Source: Bacillota bacterium (lineage in GTDB: Bacteria > Bacillota > Clostridia > Acetivibrionales > DSM-1351). Taken from it: a DNA stretch of 64,000 nucleotides. A program made the translations under genes and the position numbers. This document shows, one piece after another, positions 21,585 through 32,200 of the stretch. Below the pieces are notes generated by a model that saw nothing but the letters and a program-made list of their open reading frames with translations, did no database searches and was not told the origin of the DNA. The stretch spans positions 17,320 through 81,319 of the forward strand of contig JAEZOA010000181.1 of NCBI GenBank assembly GCA_023441625.1, given 5' to 3'. Positions within the stretch are counted from its first letter, which is position 1, and every line of letters begins with the position of its first letter.

Positions 21585-22337
21585 ATGAGAAAGTTTTCTT
21601 TTATTTTTATAGTGGTATTACTTGTCGCAGCTATAATTGGAACTACGTACTACATAAGAATACAGAATAAATCAAATCAACAGGAAATTTCAATTACCGA
21701 TGCTTTTAATTCCTCAGGTGCTAAAATGATTATAAATGAGCTGTATTTTTTTGTAAGAGCAAATGATGATTTTAAAGACCTTGATAGTTTGACAAATGTT
21801 TGTAATGAGGTATATAAAGTCTTGGAAATAGATGACTATTCAAAGAATTCTAATAGTACAGACTATTTGATAAAATCAGATTTTTCAGGTACTACAAAAG
21901 ATGGTGTGAAAGTTACAGCTATGGCAAGTATTGTAGGGAATAAATCTGGCGCAGGAGATAAATATATTACTATAGATGCAGTAGGAGCTGAGGACGCAAC
22001 AGCAATTTTGCTAAGAGATAAAATAGAAAAGGTATTTGATTCCCATAATCTTAAGCCTGTTGTAAATTCCTGCATTACAGGAACGTATGATGGAAATGTA
22101 GGAGACGCACAGCTAGAAAATATTTGTAGACAAGTATTAGATGAAAGTGATGCATATAAGATAGATAGCCTGAGACATGAAAATATAATCAGCGTTTCAG
22201 CCTTTTCTCCTATGATTAAAGATAAGTTAAATGTCAATGGTAAGAATGTAAACTTAAGTATTGCAATCAGATATAACAAACAAGAGGATAAAACTTATTT
22301 TTGGGTGGCTACACCTATTGTGAATGCTGAATTTTAG
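21585..22337 (+). CDS. YwmB-like membrane-anchored protein (250 aa)
   Basis: A single N-terminal membrane helix or signal anchor (residues 2-23) is followed by a ~225-residue exported domain. Length, topology and position directly upstream of murA and spoIID match the YwmB family (DUF1779, TATA-box-binding-like fold), whose function is not established. The ATG at 21585 is used because AGGGTGG (21573-21579) is its ribosome site; a start at 21576 would lie inside that site. The stop is 30 bases before murA, so co-transcription with murA is likely. The assignment rests on context and general features rather than a diagnostic motif. Confidence 0.6.
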   Translation: MRKFSFIFIVVLLVAAIIGTTYYIRIQNKSNQQEISITDAFNSSGAKMIINELYFFVRANDDFKDLDSLTNVCNEVYKVLEIDDYSKNSNSTDYLIKSDFSGTTKDGVKVTAMASIVGNKSGAGDKYITIDAVGAEDATAILLRDKIEKVFDSHNLKPVVNSCITGTYDGNVGDAQLENICRQVLDESDAYKIDSLRHENIISVSAFSPMIKDKLNVNGKNVNLSIAIRYNKQEDKTYFWVATPIVNAEF

Positions 22338-22367
22338 CAAAAATATAAGTATAGGAGGAAGAGCTCA

Positions 22368-23627
22368 TTGGCTAAATATATTATTAGCGAAGGTGTTCCT
22401 TTAAAGGGCAGAATTAAAATAGATGGTGCAAAAAATTCGGTTCTTCCAATAATAGCGGCATCCCTTTTAGGTGATTCAAAAAGTATTATTGACGAAGTTC
22501 CAGATTTAGATGATGTAAAAATGATGTTAGATTTAATTAAGTCACTTGGAGCGGAGGTTGAACCACAGAGTAATCCTTCCTCCTTTGGCTTACATGCTAG
22601 AAATATAACAAACTCCACAGCCCCATATGAGTTGGTAAGCAAGCTTAGAGCATCCTTTCTCATAATGGGTCCAATGCTTGCGAAAACTGGCTTTGTTCGA
22701 GTTGCTCTACCAGGTGGATGTGCAATTGGCTCAAGACCAGTTGATTTGCATCTTAAAGGCTTTACTGCATTAGGCGCAGAGATTACCCAAGGACATGGAT
22801 ATATTGAGGCCAGGCGGAAAAAGCTTACTGGAAATAAAGTATATTTAGACTTCCCAAGTGTAGGGGCAACTGAAAATATAATGATGGCAGCTGTACTTGC
22901 AGAGGGTCAGACCAGTATTGAAAATGCTGCTATAGAGCCAGAAATAGTTGATTTAGCTAGTTATTTGAATGAAATGGGGGCATGTGTTAAAGGGGCAGGT
23001 ACAGATACAATAAGAATTGTTGGAGTGGAGAAGCTCAATGGCTGTAATCATGTAGTTATACCTGATAGAATTGAAGCTGGAACCTTTATGGTTGCAGCCG
23101 CCATTACACATGGGAATGTAATAATTGAAAATGTTGTACCAGACCATTTGAAACCAATTATAGCAAAGTTAAAGGAAACTGGGATGGAGATTTCTGAGGA
23201 ATTATCTACTATTACCGTTAAGAGTAAGGGTTATTTGAACCCAATAGATGTAAAGACACTTCCATACCCAGGGTTTCCAACTGATATGCAGGCACAAATG
23301 ACTGCCCTGCTTAGTCGTACAAATGGAACTAGTATTGTGACAGAAACAATATTTGAAAATCGATTTATGCATGTTAGTGAGCTTAAAAGAATGGGCGCTA
23401 ACATTAAAATTGATGGTAGAACTGCCGTGATTGAAGGAAAAAGTGTATTGACAGGAGCAGGTGTAAAAGCCACTGATCTACGTGCGGGTGCAGCTCTTGT
23501 ACTTGCTGGGCTATCTGCTGAAGGAGCCACAGAGATTGGAGATATACACCACATAGATAGAGGCTATAGCAGGCTTGATAAGAAATTAAATGCATTAGGA
23601 GCAAAGATAGAGAGAGTAGAAGAATAA
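22368..23627 (+). CDS. murA: UDP-N-acetylglucosamine 1-carboxyvinyltransferase
   Basis: This enzyme catalyses the first committed step of peptidoglycan synthesis: transfer of enolpyruvate from PEP to UDP-GlcNAc in the cytoplasm. The 419-residue length is normal. The loop 'LPGGCAIGSRPVDLHL' carries the catalytic Cys (Cys118 here) that fosfomycin alkylates, so the enzyme should be of the fosfomycin-sensitive type. 'DGAKNSVLPIIAASLL' at the N terminus is the substrate-binding Lys/Asn segment. The start is a TTG at 22368, placed by GGAGG at 22354-22358. A clear terminator follows the gene. The ywmB-like / murA / spoIID / M23 order matches that known from spore formers. Confidence 0.97.
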   Translation: MAKYIISEGVPLKGRIKIDGAKNSVLPIIAASLLGDSKSIIDEVPDLDDVKMMLDLIKSLGAEVEPQSNPSSFGLHARNITNSTAPYELVSKLRASFLIMGPMLAKTGFVRVALPGGCAIGSRPVDLHLKGFTALGAEITQGHGYIEARRKKLTGNKVYLDFPSVGATENIMMAAVLAEGQTSIENAAIEPEIVDLASYLNEMGACVKGAGTDTIRIVGVEKLNGCNHVVIPDRIEAGTFMVAAAITHGNVIIENVVPDHLKPIIAKLKETGMEISEELSTITVKSKGYLNPIDVKTLPYPGFPTDMQAQMTALLSRTNGTSIVTETIFENRFMHVSELKRMGANIKIDGRTAVIEGKSVLTGAGVKATDLRAGAALVLAGLSAEGATEIGDIHHIDRGYSRLDKKLNALGAKIERVEE

Positions 23628-23646
23628 ATAAGTCATAAGTAATAAG

Positions 23647-23677
23647 AACCGCATACTTCATTACAAATGCGGTTTTT
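23647..23677 (+). terminator. Rho-independent terminator after murA
   Basis: The stem AACCGCAT / ATGCGGTT has a 12-base loop and runs directly into TTTTT. It lies 20 bases after the murA stop and separates murA from spoIID. Confidence 0.85.
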
Positions 23678-23785
23678 ATATTAGCTTTTTCGTAGAAAAT
23701 CATAAAACAGCCCCAAGTGAATATATATTAACATGTACATTTACTGGGGGAATTTTAACCTCTAGTTTCAAAAAGAGAGGTAAAA

Positions 23786-24766
23786 ATGAAAAAACTGTGT
23801 GGCTATATTATTCTGATGCTTATAATTGTTGTTTTACTGCCGCTAATAGTAATACGGAATTTCAGTGTGGTAGAAGAACCCATAGCTACCGAAAATAAAG
23901 AAAGAATTGCTATTAATGTATACATATCAGATCAAAATAAAGTAGTGAAAATGAAATTGGAGGATTATTTAATAGGAGTGGTTGCAGCAGAAATGCCGGC
24001 ATCATATGAAATAGAAGCGCTTAAGGCACAGGCAATTGCAGCAAGAACCTATGCTTTAGGTAGAGCAACTAAGCTTTATGGCTCAAAAGATATGCACGAT
24101 GGAGCAGATGTTTGTACTAATCCAGCTCACTGCCAAGCATGGATTAGTAAAAATACAGCAATAAAGCGATGGGGGTTTTTATCTTCACTCAAATATTGGA
24201 ATAAGATAAATAAAGCAGTTAAGGATACCTCAGGTCAAGTCCTGGAATACGATAACGTTATGATAAATCCACTGTTTCACTCTAATAGTGGAGGGCATAC
24301 TGAGAATTCAGAGGATGTTTGGGCTGGAGTTGCGCAGCCTTATTTAAGAGGTGTGGAAAGCTTAGGTGAAGATACTTTTTCTGAATATAAAAGTGAGGTA
24401 CTACTAGATACTGAGGATATGATTAAGACACTTAAAGAATTTGATCCCAATATAGAACTAAAAGGTAAAGATGTTCTATCAAATATCGAAATAAAAAATT
24501 ATTCTGCGGGTGATAGAGTAATAGATATGAAGGTAGGTAATATAAGTATGAAGGGTACAGAATTCAGAAAACTATTTCAACTCAAATCAACCAATTTCAA
24601 AATAACAAAGCTACCTAATGGAAAAATATCAATAACGACCTTTGGATACGGGCATGGGGTCGGCATGAGTCAATGTGGAGCAAATTATTTAGCTAAAAAG
24701 GGAACTGGTTTTATGGATATTTTAAAGTATTATTATAAAGGTGTAGAAATAAAAGAGGTAGTTTAA
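23786..24766 (+). CDS. spoIID: Stage II sporulation protein D (lytic transglycosylase)
   Basis: This is a mother-cell membrane enzyme that cleaves glycan strands during forespore engulfment, with SpoIIM and SpoIIP in known systems. Residues 5-25 are a membrane anchor. The SpoIID domain carries 'GVVAAEMPASYEIEALKAQA', with the catalytic Glu at residue 69. It also has the Cys pair in 'DVCTNPAHCQAW' (Cys110 and Cys116), known to bind zinc in clostridial homologues, plus 'NSGGHTENSEDVW' and 'GYGHGVGMSQCGA'. The ribosome site AGAGAGG precedes the ATG. Expression under a sporulation sigma factor is expected for the family, but I did not find a convincing SigE promoter by eye. Confidence 0.95.
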   Translation: MKKLCGYIILMLIIVVLLPLIVIRNFSVVEEPIATENKERIAINVYISDQNKVVKMKLEDYLIGVVAAEMPASYEIEALKAQAIAARTYALGRATKLYGSKDMHDGADVCTNPAHCQAWISKNTAIKRWGFLSSLKYWNKINKAVKDTSGQVLEYDNVMINPLFHSNSGGHTENSEDVWAGVAQPYLRGVESLGEDTFSEYKSEVLLDTEDMIKTLKEFDPNIELKGKDVLSNIEIKNYSAGDRVIDMKVGNISMKGTEFRKLFQLKSTNFKITKLPNGKISITTFGYGHGVGMSQCGANYLAKKGTGFMDILKYYYKGVEIKEVV

Positions 24767-24799
24767 AAACCAAAGCGAAATTAATATACTTTCATGTAT

Positions 24800-24823
24800 A
24801 TTGTTTCCAATAAAGGAAACAAT
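24800..24823 (+). promoter_or_regulatory. Perfect 9-bp hairpin in the leader of the spoIIQ-like gene
   Basis: ATTGTTTCC and GGAAACAAT form a perfect stem with an AATAAA loop. It lies 33 bases after the spoIID stop and 7 bases before the ribosome site of the next gene. The following ATTTAATGG is not a proper U-tract, so this may be a weak terminator or a leader structure or operator. Confidence 0.5.
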
Positions 24824-24848
24824 ATTTAATGGAGGTGGAATATATATT

Positions 24849-25634
24849 ATGAAAAAACTTATTCCAGATGAAAAAAATTGGAAAAACAAGTTGTCAAAAT
24901 TCTTCAATAATAAAGGATTCTATGTAATCCTGGCAGCTTGTATAATAATTGTGGCAGCCACAGCAATATTCGTAACAACGCAGAAAATGAATTCTCCTGA
25001 TGCCAACATTAATGATACCAGTGTTAGTGATAAGATTATTCCTGGGGAGGCAAATGTAGATCAAGGAGAGCAAGCAAAAGCTGTTACAGGAAATATCGGT
25101 AAGACAGCTCAAGCAGAGAACTCATCAACTGCAGTAAAAACACCTGCAAAAGACGCGGTAACTAAACCTAAGGATACAACGGCTGCTATAAAGTTCACTC
25201 GCCCCGTCGATGGTGCAATAATGAAAGACTATACCAGAGACGTAACTACTTTCTATGAATCAAAGACTTTAGGTGACATTAGAGCTCATAATGGACTTGA
25301 TTTTAAGGTAGACAAGCTTACAAAGGTAAGGGCAGTTGCAGATGGTACAGTTTCTCTAGTAGAGAACAATGAAACTGGTATTACTGTTGAGATATCTCAT
25401 GGAAGTACTGGCTTAAAAACCAAATATGCAGGCCTTTCATTGCAAGGGCTCGAGGATATAAGTTGTGGACTGAAGGTTAAAGCAAATGATATTATCGGGC
25501 ATGTAGGAGATCCTATTCAAAGTGAATGTGAAGATGGCGCTCATCTCCATTTTGAAGTTTTAAAAAATGGAAAATCAGTTGACCCAACACAGTACCTAAA
25601 AGATTCTTCAACCAATAAACAAACTGCAAAATAA
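24849..25634 (+). CDS. spoIIQ: SpoIIQ-like M23 (LytM) metallopeptidase
   Basis: A forespore membrane protein that in known systems pairs with SpoIIIAH to form the intercellular channel. There is one membrane helix (residues ~24-44), a low-complexity linker, and an M23/LytM domain from ~115 to 255. The zinc motifs look complete: His147-x3-Asp151 in 'HNGLD' and His232/His234 in 'HLHFE'. The ATG at 24849 is chosen for GGAGGTGG (24831-24838). The in-frame ATG at 24801 lies inside the upstream hairpin. The gene order after spoIID supports the name; a general cell-wall endopeptidase is the alternative. Confidence 0.85.
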   Translation: MKKLIPDEKNWKNKLSKFFNNKGFYVILAACIIIVAATAIFVTTQKMNSPDANINDTSVSDKIIPGEANVDQGEQAKAVTGNIGKTAQAENSSTAVKTPAKDAVTKPKDTTAAIKFTRPVDGAIMKDYTRDVTTFYESKTLGDIRAHNGLDFKVDKLTKVRAVADGTVSLVENNETGITVEISHGSTGLKTKYAGLSLQGLEDISCGLKVKANDIIGHVGDPIQSECEDGAHLHFEVLKNGKSVDPTQYLKDSSTNKQTAK

Positions 25635-25696
25635 TTAAACGCTAATAAGGACTTGATTAATAATAAAGAACAACATTAAATATGTACTAACAAAGA

Positions 25697-25733
25697 AGTG
25701 TCGCAAACTAATTATAGTGGGCGACTCTTTTTT
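25697..25733 (+). terminator. Terminator after the spoIIQ-like gene
   Basis: AGTGTCGC pairs with GCGACTCT (one T-T mismatch) around a 16-base loop, followed by a T-run. It closes the sporulation block before the RHS locus. Confidence 0.75.
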
Positions 25734-25750
25734 GGTGAGAGGAGGAATTA

Positions 25751-25793
25751 AAAATAACAAAAATTGACTAAATTATATATATACTGGTAAAAT
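25751..25793 (+). promoter_or_regulatory. Promoter within flanking direct repeat, copy 1 (upstream of RHS)
   Basis: TTGACT (25764-25769), an 18-bp spacer and TGG-TAAAAT (extended -10, hexamer 25788-25793). The 19 bases at 25751-25769 are identical to 35764-35782, and the -35, spacer length and extended -10 are all preserved in the second copy. AGGAGG also lies ahead of both copies. The likely transcription start is only a few bases before the RHS frame opens, leaving no room for a ribosome site. Confidence 0.65.
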
Positions 25794-25806
25794 ATGTTTA
25801 AATAGG

Positions 25807-28800
25807 TTGCAGACAAAGGTTGAACCCTTTACAAAGGAAGGTACCGTTAAAAATACTTCCTATACCTATGTCAAAAGGGGCAATCTGGCTTCTGAAACAG
25901 TAAATCTTTCTGGAGTTGCGAGCACAAACCAATATTTATATAACGGTATTGGTAAAGTTGCCACAAAAATAGACCCAATGGGCTATGTAACTAAATACCA
26001 CTATGATGAAATTGGAAATGTTACAAAGGAAATTGATCCAAGATATTCATCACAGGACTTAATTGCAGCTCCTGGTACTGAATATGAATATGACGCACTA
26101 AACAGACCTATAAAGGTATCTGTTAATAATGGCACGTCAAAAAAAGTTATAAGCTATAAAGAATATGATGGACGTGGTAATATAACAAAGGAGTCAGATG
26201 GAGAAGGATATAACAAGGATAATCCATCAGCCTCTGTCGGAAGTACCTATGAGTATGACGCTTTCAATAATCTACTAAAGTATAGCTCTGCTCAGACAAC
26301 TCAGGACAACATGGAAAATGGAACTGATAATTATACTAAAAAGTATACCTATGATGGCTCGGGCAAAGTCCTTACAGAAACTGATTCCTATGGTAATATA
26401 ACCAGAAATGAATACTTCTTAAATGGTCTGCTAAGGCAAAGGAACTATGCAGATAATTCCTCTGAAAGCTATGAATATGATTTAACAGGAAAAACCCTGT
26501 TAATACAAGCAGATAAAGCAAAAAATAAAACCACAACCTACTCTAATCTATTTGGAAAGCCTTATAGAGTAGAAAATCCTGACAACACTACTGAAACCTT
26601 TGAATATTCGGCAAAGGGAGAGCTGACTAAAGGTGTTGACAGGGCTGGAAATGCCAAGTACTTTGAATACGACCTATTAGGAAACCTTACAGCAAAAAAA
26701 GAATACATTAACTCTGACACCACCTTTGACTATTATAAGCTCACAAAGAGTAAATATGATGAGGTTGGCAGGGTGCTTAATACAGAGATTTTTGATTATG
26801 GGGTGGACAAAGGCTCTCTTATAGGAAAAGAAAACTCCTTAGGTGATAGAGTAGAATATTCCTATGATAAAAACGGAAGGACAATAAAAATAACAGGGCC
26901 TGCTGGACATGAAACCCTTAATGAATACGATAAACAGGGCAATCTAAAACAAAAAAACAAAAGACTGCTCAGAAGGATTATCAGGTTAGCAGATATGAAT
27001 ATGATGTTGAATCAAGGCTTGTGGCAGGCTTTACTTGTTGAAACCTCTGATGTGGAAAGTAATTATCTTAGAAATGTAGAGTTCGATAATGAGTATACTA
27101 CAAAAGTAAAGGCAAAAACCACCTTTACCTACTATAACGACGGTCAACTAAAAACAAAAACCGATGCAAACAGCAATACCACAGCTTATGAATATGACCT
27201 TGACAAAAATCCAATCAAAAAGACAGACGCGCTAAACAAAGCTACTTCCTACAGCTATGATTTGAATGGTAATATGCTTGAAGAAAAGAATGCAAAAGGA
27301 ATATCCTCATATTATGAATATGACAGTATGAATAGACTTATAAGAAAAAAATCACCTTCAGCTAATGGAGAACAGGCAGTAACTAGATACATCTATGATG
27401 TAATGGGTAACCTTAAAAAGCAGATTCAGCCCAACAGCTATGTAGCAGAAAAGGATACACCTGAACTGGCTGAGACAATGGAGGGTACTTCTTATACCTA
27501 TGACAGTATGAACAGACGCCTTACAACAGTACTTCCCGAAGGAAGCATACTGGAGTATCTCAAATATGATGCAAATGGAAATGTGGTTAAAAGGATTGAT
27601 GGACTTAGATATAATGGTAACGTTGAAACCTCATTAGGTTCAAGCTATAGATATGATGGATTGGGCAGGGCTGTACAGACAACCAATGCGCTAGGATACA
27701 GCAAGACCTATGAATATAATGTACTGGGAAATATAACAAGGAGCACCGATGAACGTGGTAATTCCACGCTCTATGAATATAATGCAGATGGAGCGCTTTC
27801 TAAAGTGCGCTTTGCTGACGGAGGGCAGATAGAATATACCTATGACAGCCTTAGAAGGAAAATAAGTCAAAAGGATCAGCTTGGGAACAGCACTATTTAC
27901 AGCTACAACAGCTTCGGCAGCGTTAAGGCAGAGAGTGATGCTTATGGCAATACGTTGGAATATAGGACAGACTTACTAGGAAACATAGTAGCAGCAAAGG
28001 ACAAAAAAGGCAGCTATACATATGTTACCTATGATGCTGCCAATAGGATTGAAAAAAGAAAAATGCCCTTGGAGATATATGGGAGTGGCAATGTACTCTA
28101 TTCCATCGAGAACTATACCTATGACGACGTTGGAAGCATAACATCAAAGGAGGTCACAGGAACAAAGGACAAGCTGTCTTCAAGAACAACAAGCTATACC
28201 TACTATGACAATGGACTTGTAAATACGGTAACCGACAGCAGCGGAGCTTTCGCAAGAAGCTATTATGACAAAAACGGAAATACTGTAAAGATAGAGCGTT
28301 TGAGGTCAGAAGGCGTTTACGACGTCCAAAAGCTTGAATATGACTGCATGAACAGACTGCTAAAAGAAATAAAGCTTGTAGACGAGGAAGACATATACAA
28401 TGGATCAAACCTTCCAGAGATAGAAACCCTCAGAGATGCAGAGTACCCAGGCAAGCTTAAGATGATAACAGCCTATGAATATGATATCCTTGGAAACAAG
28501 ACCAAAGTAACAAGCCCTCTAGCCTTCGCCTACAAAGAGGACGATATTCAAAACAGAGATAAATACACTGCTGCATATTCTTATGACCTGTTAAATAGAG
28601 TAGAAAAAGTCACAGTAAAATATAACGGAAGAGATGTATCTACTGAGTATACCTATGATAATGCAGGTAATAGGATCACCGAAAAAAATGGAAGGGGCTA
28701 TACAAATACCTACACTTATGACAGCTTAAACAGAGTTGAAAGTATAACAGATGCAAAAAACAACACTCTGAAATACAAGTACGACTTAGCAGGCAATAAG

Positions 28801-29076
28801 CTCTCAGAAACCAATGCAAAAGGCGACAACATGACCTATGCCTATGATAACCTAAACAGACTTGTTACAGTTTCAGATAGCTACAATAAAGTCATAAGCA
28901 GAAGGGTCTACGATGCCAACGGAAACATTACAAAGGAAATAGATGCTCAGGGCTATCTTTCAGCTGATAACGACCAAGCACGCTATGGAACAATATATAC
29001 CTACAATCTTGCAAACCTACTGACAACAAAGTCAACACCAGAGGCAGTTGAAAGGAACACATACACAACAAAATAA
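25807..29076 (+). pseudogene. RHS/YD-repeat protein, 5' part (start lost, internal frame disruption, ends at in-frame TAA)
   Basis: The chain is almost entirely YD repeats ('YxYDxxGNxxxxxD' pattern), the shell of RHS polymorphic toxins. There is no signal peptide, no N-terminal secretion domain and no ribosome site. The frame opens at a TTG about 14 bases after a -10 element, so the 5' end appears lost. Between about 26950 and 27050 the YD pattern vanishes and reappears in another frame ('YQVSRYEYDVESRLVAGF'), which implies two compensating indels. The frame ends at TAA 29074-29076, yet YD repeats continue in the same frame right after it. I read this as a decayed gene. Stop suppression or a downstream restart at 29233 is possible but unsupported. 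Confidence 0.8.
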
Positions 29077-29232
29077 GACTACAACCAGTATGGCGAAGTA
29101 GTCAAGCAGACAGACGGTGAAGGGAACGCAACTTCCTATGAATACGATGGAGCAGGAAGACTGACAAAAGTAACCGATGCACTTGGAATAGTCACAAAAT
29201 ATAGCTACGACAAGCAGGGCAGCAAGCTATCC

Positions 29233-32200
29233 ATGACAGATGGAAGGGGTAAGCTAACACGCTACAGCTATACAGCCTTTGGAAATCTTAAAGCTGTAAT
29301 CAATTCCGACAACAAAACAGAAACCTACAAGTATGATTTGACAGGAAACACAGCCTGTGTCACCGACAAAAACGGTAACAATATCGTATTCACCTATGAT
29401 AACCTTGGCCTTTTAGTGGAACGTAAAGTAACCCAAACAGGTGACAGTATTAAATATGCCTATGACGAAGCTGGAAATAGAATATCAATGCAAGACGAAA
29501 GCGGCACAAGTAATTACAGCTATGATGAAAATAACAGGCTCCTTGAAATCAGTAAAAACAACACTGTACAGATAATCTATGCCTATGATCAGGTAGGGAA
29601 TGTAACAAAAGTTACCGACCTCAAAGGCAATACAGTAGCCTACACCTATGATAAGTCCAGCAGAATGGAAACAGTCTCAAACGGAGGAAAAACCACCACC
29701 TACACCTATGATGAAAATGGCAGAAGGAAAGCAATAGATTACGATGGCGGTGTAAGTGAGCAATACACCTACGATAAAGATAATCAATTAATTCAATTAA
29801 CAAACAAAAAACCAAATGGTGCTATCATATCAGAATATAACTACACCTATGACCTTGCAGGAAGACAGCTATCAAAAACAGATAGCTATGGCACAACAAA
29901 CTATGAATATGACAAAGCAGGCAGAATAACCAAGGTGACAACACCTGGCAAGACCACAGTATATTCCTACGACAAAGCAGGTAACAGGCTGTCACTTAAT
30001 GAGACCTACACCTCACCACAGCCAAGCGAATATATTGACGAAGCAACTGGAAAAGACATACAATATATATTAAAGAAGAGCGATTACACCTACTCAAATT
30101 CAAACACACTCTTAAAGCTAGTAGAGAGAATGTTTAACGAGAGCAACAAGGAAATTGCAAGGAAAACAACAAAGTATGTCTATGACGACAACGGAAACCA
30201 GTTAAAGCAAAGCGTAAGCCATACCTTGCCAGATAGCACAAAGCTACGCCCTGCAACAACAGGCACAGCCTACGGCGATAATGTAGCAAATAGTATAGAC
30301 AAGCTAGTAGAAAAAACCAGCTACACCTATGACGGTTTCAACAGACTCAAAAAAACAGAGACCATAAAAGACAGTATAAGAACAACAGCAGAGTATACCT
30401 ATAACGGTGACGACCTGAGAGTAAGCAAAACCCTCAAGAAATCAAGCAACAACTATACAGCCGAGGTAACAAACTACCAGTACGACAGACAGAACGTAAT
30501 CCTAGAAACAGATGCAAACAACAATATACAAGCAAGATACATAAAGGGAATAAACTACATAGCAAAGCTAGACAACAAAAACACCACAACCTACTTCCTG
30601 TACAATGGACATGGCGATGTAGTACAAACAGTAGACGAAGCAGGAACACTGCAAAACCAGTATGACTACGACATCTGGGGCAATCCAACACTTACTATAG
30701 AAACCACCAGCAATGCGATAAGGTATGCAGGAGAGTTCCTTGACAATGAAACAGGACTTTATTACCTCAGAGCAAGATACTATGACCCATATATAGGGCG
30801 ATTTATCAGTGAGGATAGTTATTGGGGTGAGGATAGCAATCCATTGTCACTTAACCTTTATACCTATTGTGAGAATGACCCGATAAGGCATGTTGATCCC
30901 AGTGGGCATGCAATAAGAAGTTTATTTGGAGGACTTGGTGGAGCAATAGAAAGTACGATTGGAAGAGGTACTAATTCAATAGGTAACTCAACAAGAAATG
31001 CTATCCAAGAGAATAATAATAGTCCGAAATCAGCCAATACTACTAATAATTCCAATAAGAATCAATCTAATATTGGGGCTCTATTTGGAATGATTGGACT
31101 AGCAGGAATAGTAGATAACAAGAACTCTAACAAATCTGGAGAAAAAAATAGCAGTAAAAAATCTGCTATCGATGAACAGGTCTATAGAGAAAGAAAAGAA
31201 ATTATAGAATATAATGAATTTAACACTCCATCTAATTTATATGACAGTTATCAAGAATATGAATGGAGAGATAAGTTAGATAGAACATTAGGAGATACAA
31301 GAAAAAATAATGGAGAATCCAATAATCATTTTGAAGATATTATAAATAAGAAGTATGACAAGAAAGATATTGACCCTGGCATTGAGTATAAACCTAATAA
31401 TGGCTGGGGGATTGACAAGGGGTTTTATATTCCTAATAATGATATCTTGGAGCCAAGGGATCTAGATAACCATTCCCAATATCAATCTTTAGCTGGAGAT
31501 GTAGAGATAGAAAAAGGTAAGAAAACTAGATTTATTGATCCTAATGATCTCAAACAATGGTTGAAAGATGGATGGAAGATTGTCATTTCGGATGAGGGGA
31601 CGGAGAAGAGTTCTGATGGGACTTTTTCTTTAGATACGTTAATGAACTATATTGAGGCCTTAGAACGTTATGCAAAAGATTATTTGGCTGGAAATGATAG
31701 TTGTTTTGATACTAACCAACTGGTAATGATGTTTATCAGAGATGGTATATATAGTGGAGGAATGTGGGAGTATGTTGCAGGAAGCAATAAAAATGTTTCT
31801 TATAAGGATTTTAAAAAATATGTTCTAGATAAAGCACCATATTTAGGAAATGCTTTTGGTGGTAACTTACCGATTATTCTAAAGGATCCTAAAACAGGAA
31901 ATAGAATTGATTTTACACACCTTATTGCTACTATGAACGGCATTACATATAATACTATTTTTCATGAGTCTGGATTTGAATTTATTGATAAAAATACCAA
32001 AGATGCAGAAAATATTGTAAATGCACTTTGCGGATGGGCCGGAGACTTACAAACAGTGATTGGAGACTTAAGAAAAGACTCTAATTATGATGAGAATGAT
32101 CCTGACAAACTATATGAAATAGCTTACGGATATATCGGAGCAAAGGATAAGGGGAGTTTTAGCCTTGAGGATATGATAGCTGATATAGATGCACTTAATA

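Noticed and set aside
23700..23760. A SigE promoter ahead of spoIID
   Set aside because: ATA- and CAT-like words occur, but the spacing and -10 do not match well enough to call by eye in such AT-rich DNA.
29074..29076. The TAA in the RHS frame as programmed stop-codon readthrough or recoding
   Set aside because: There is no recoding element or hairpin, TAA is the least leaky stop, and nearby frame damage fits gene decay better.
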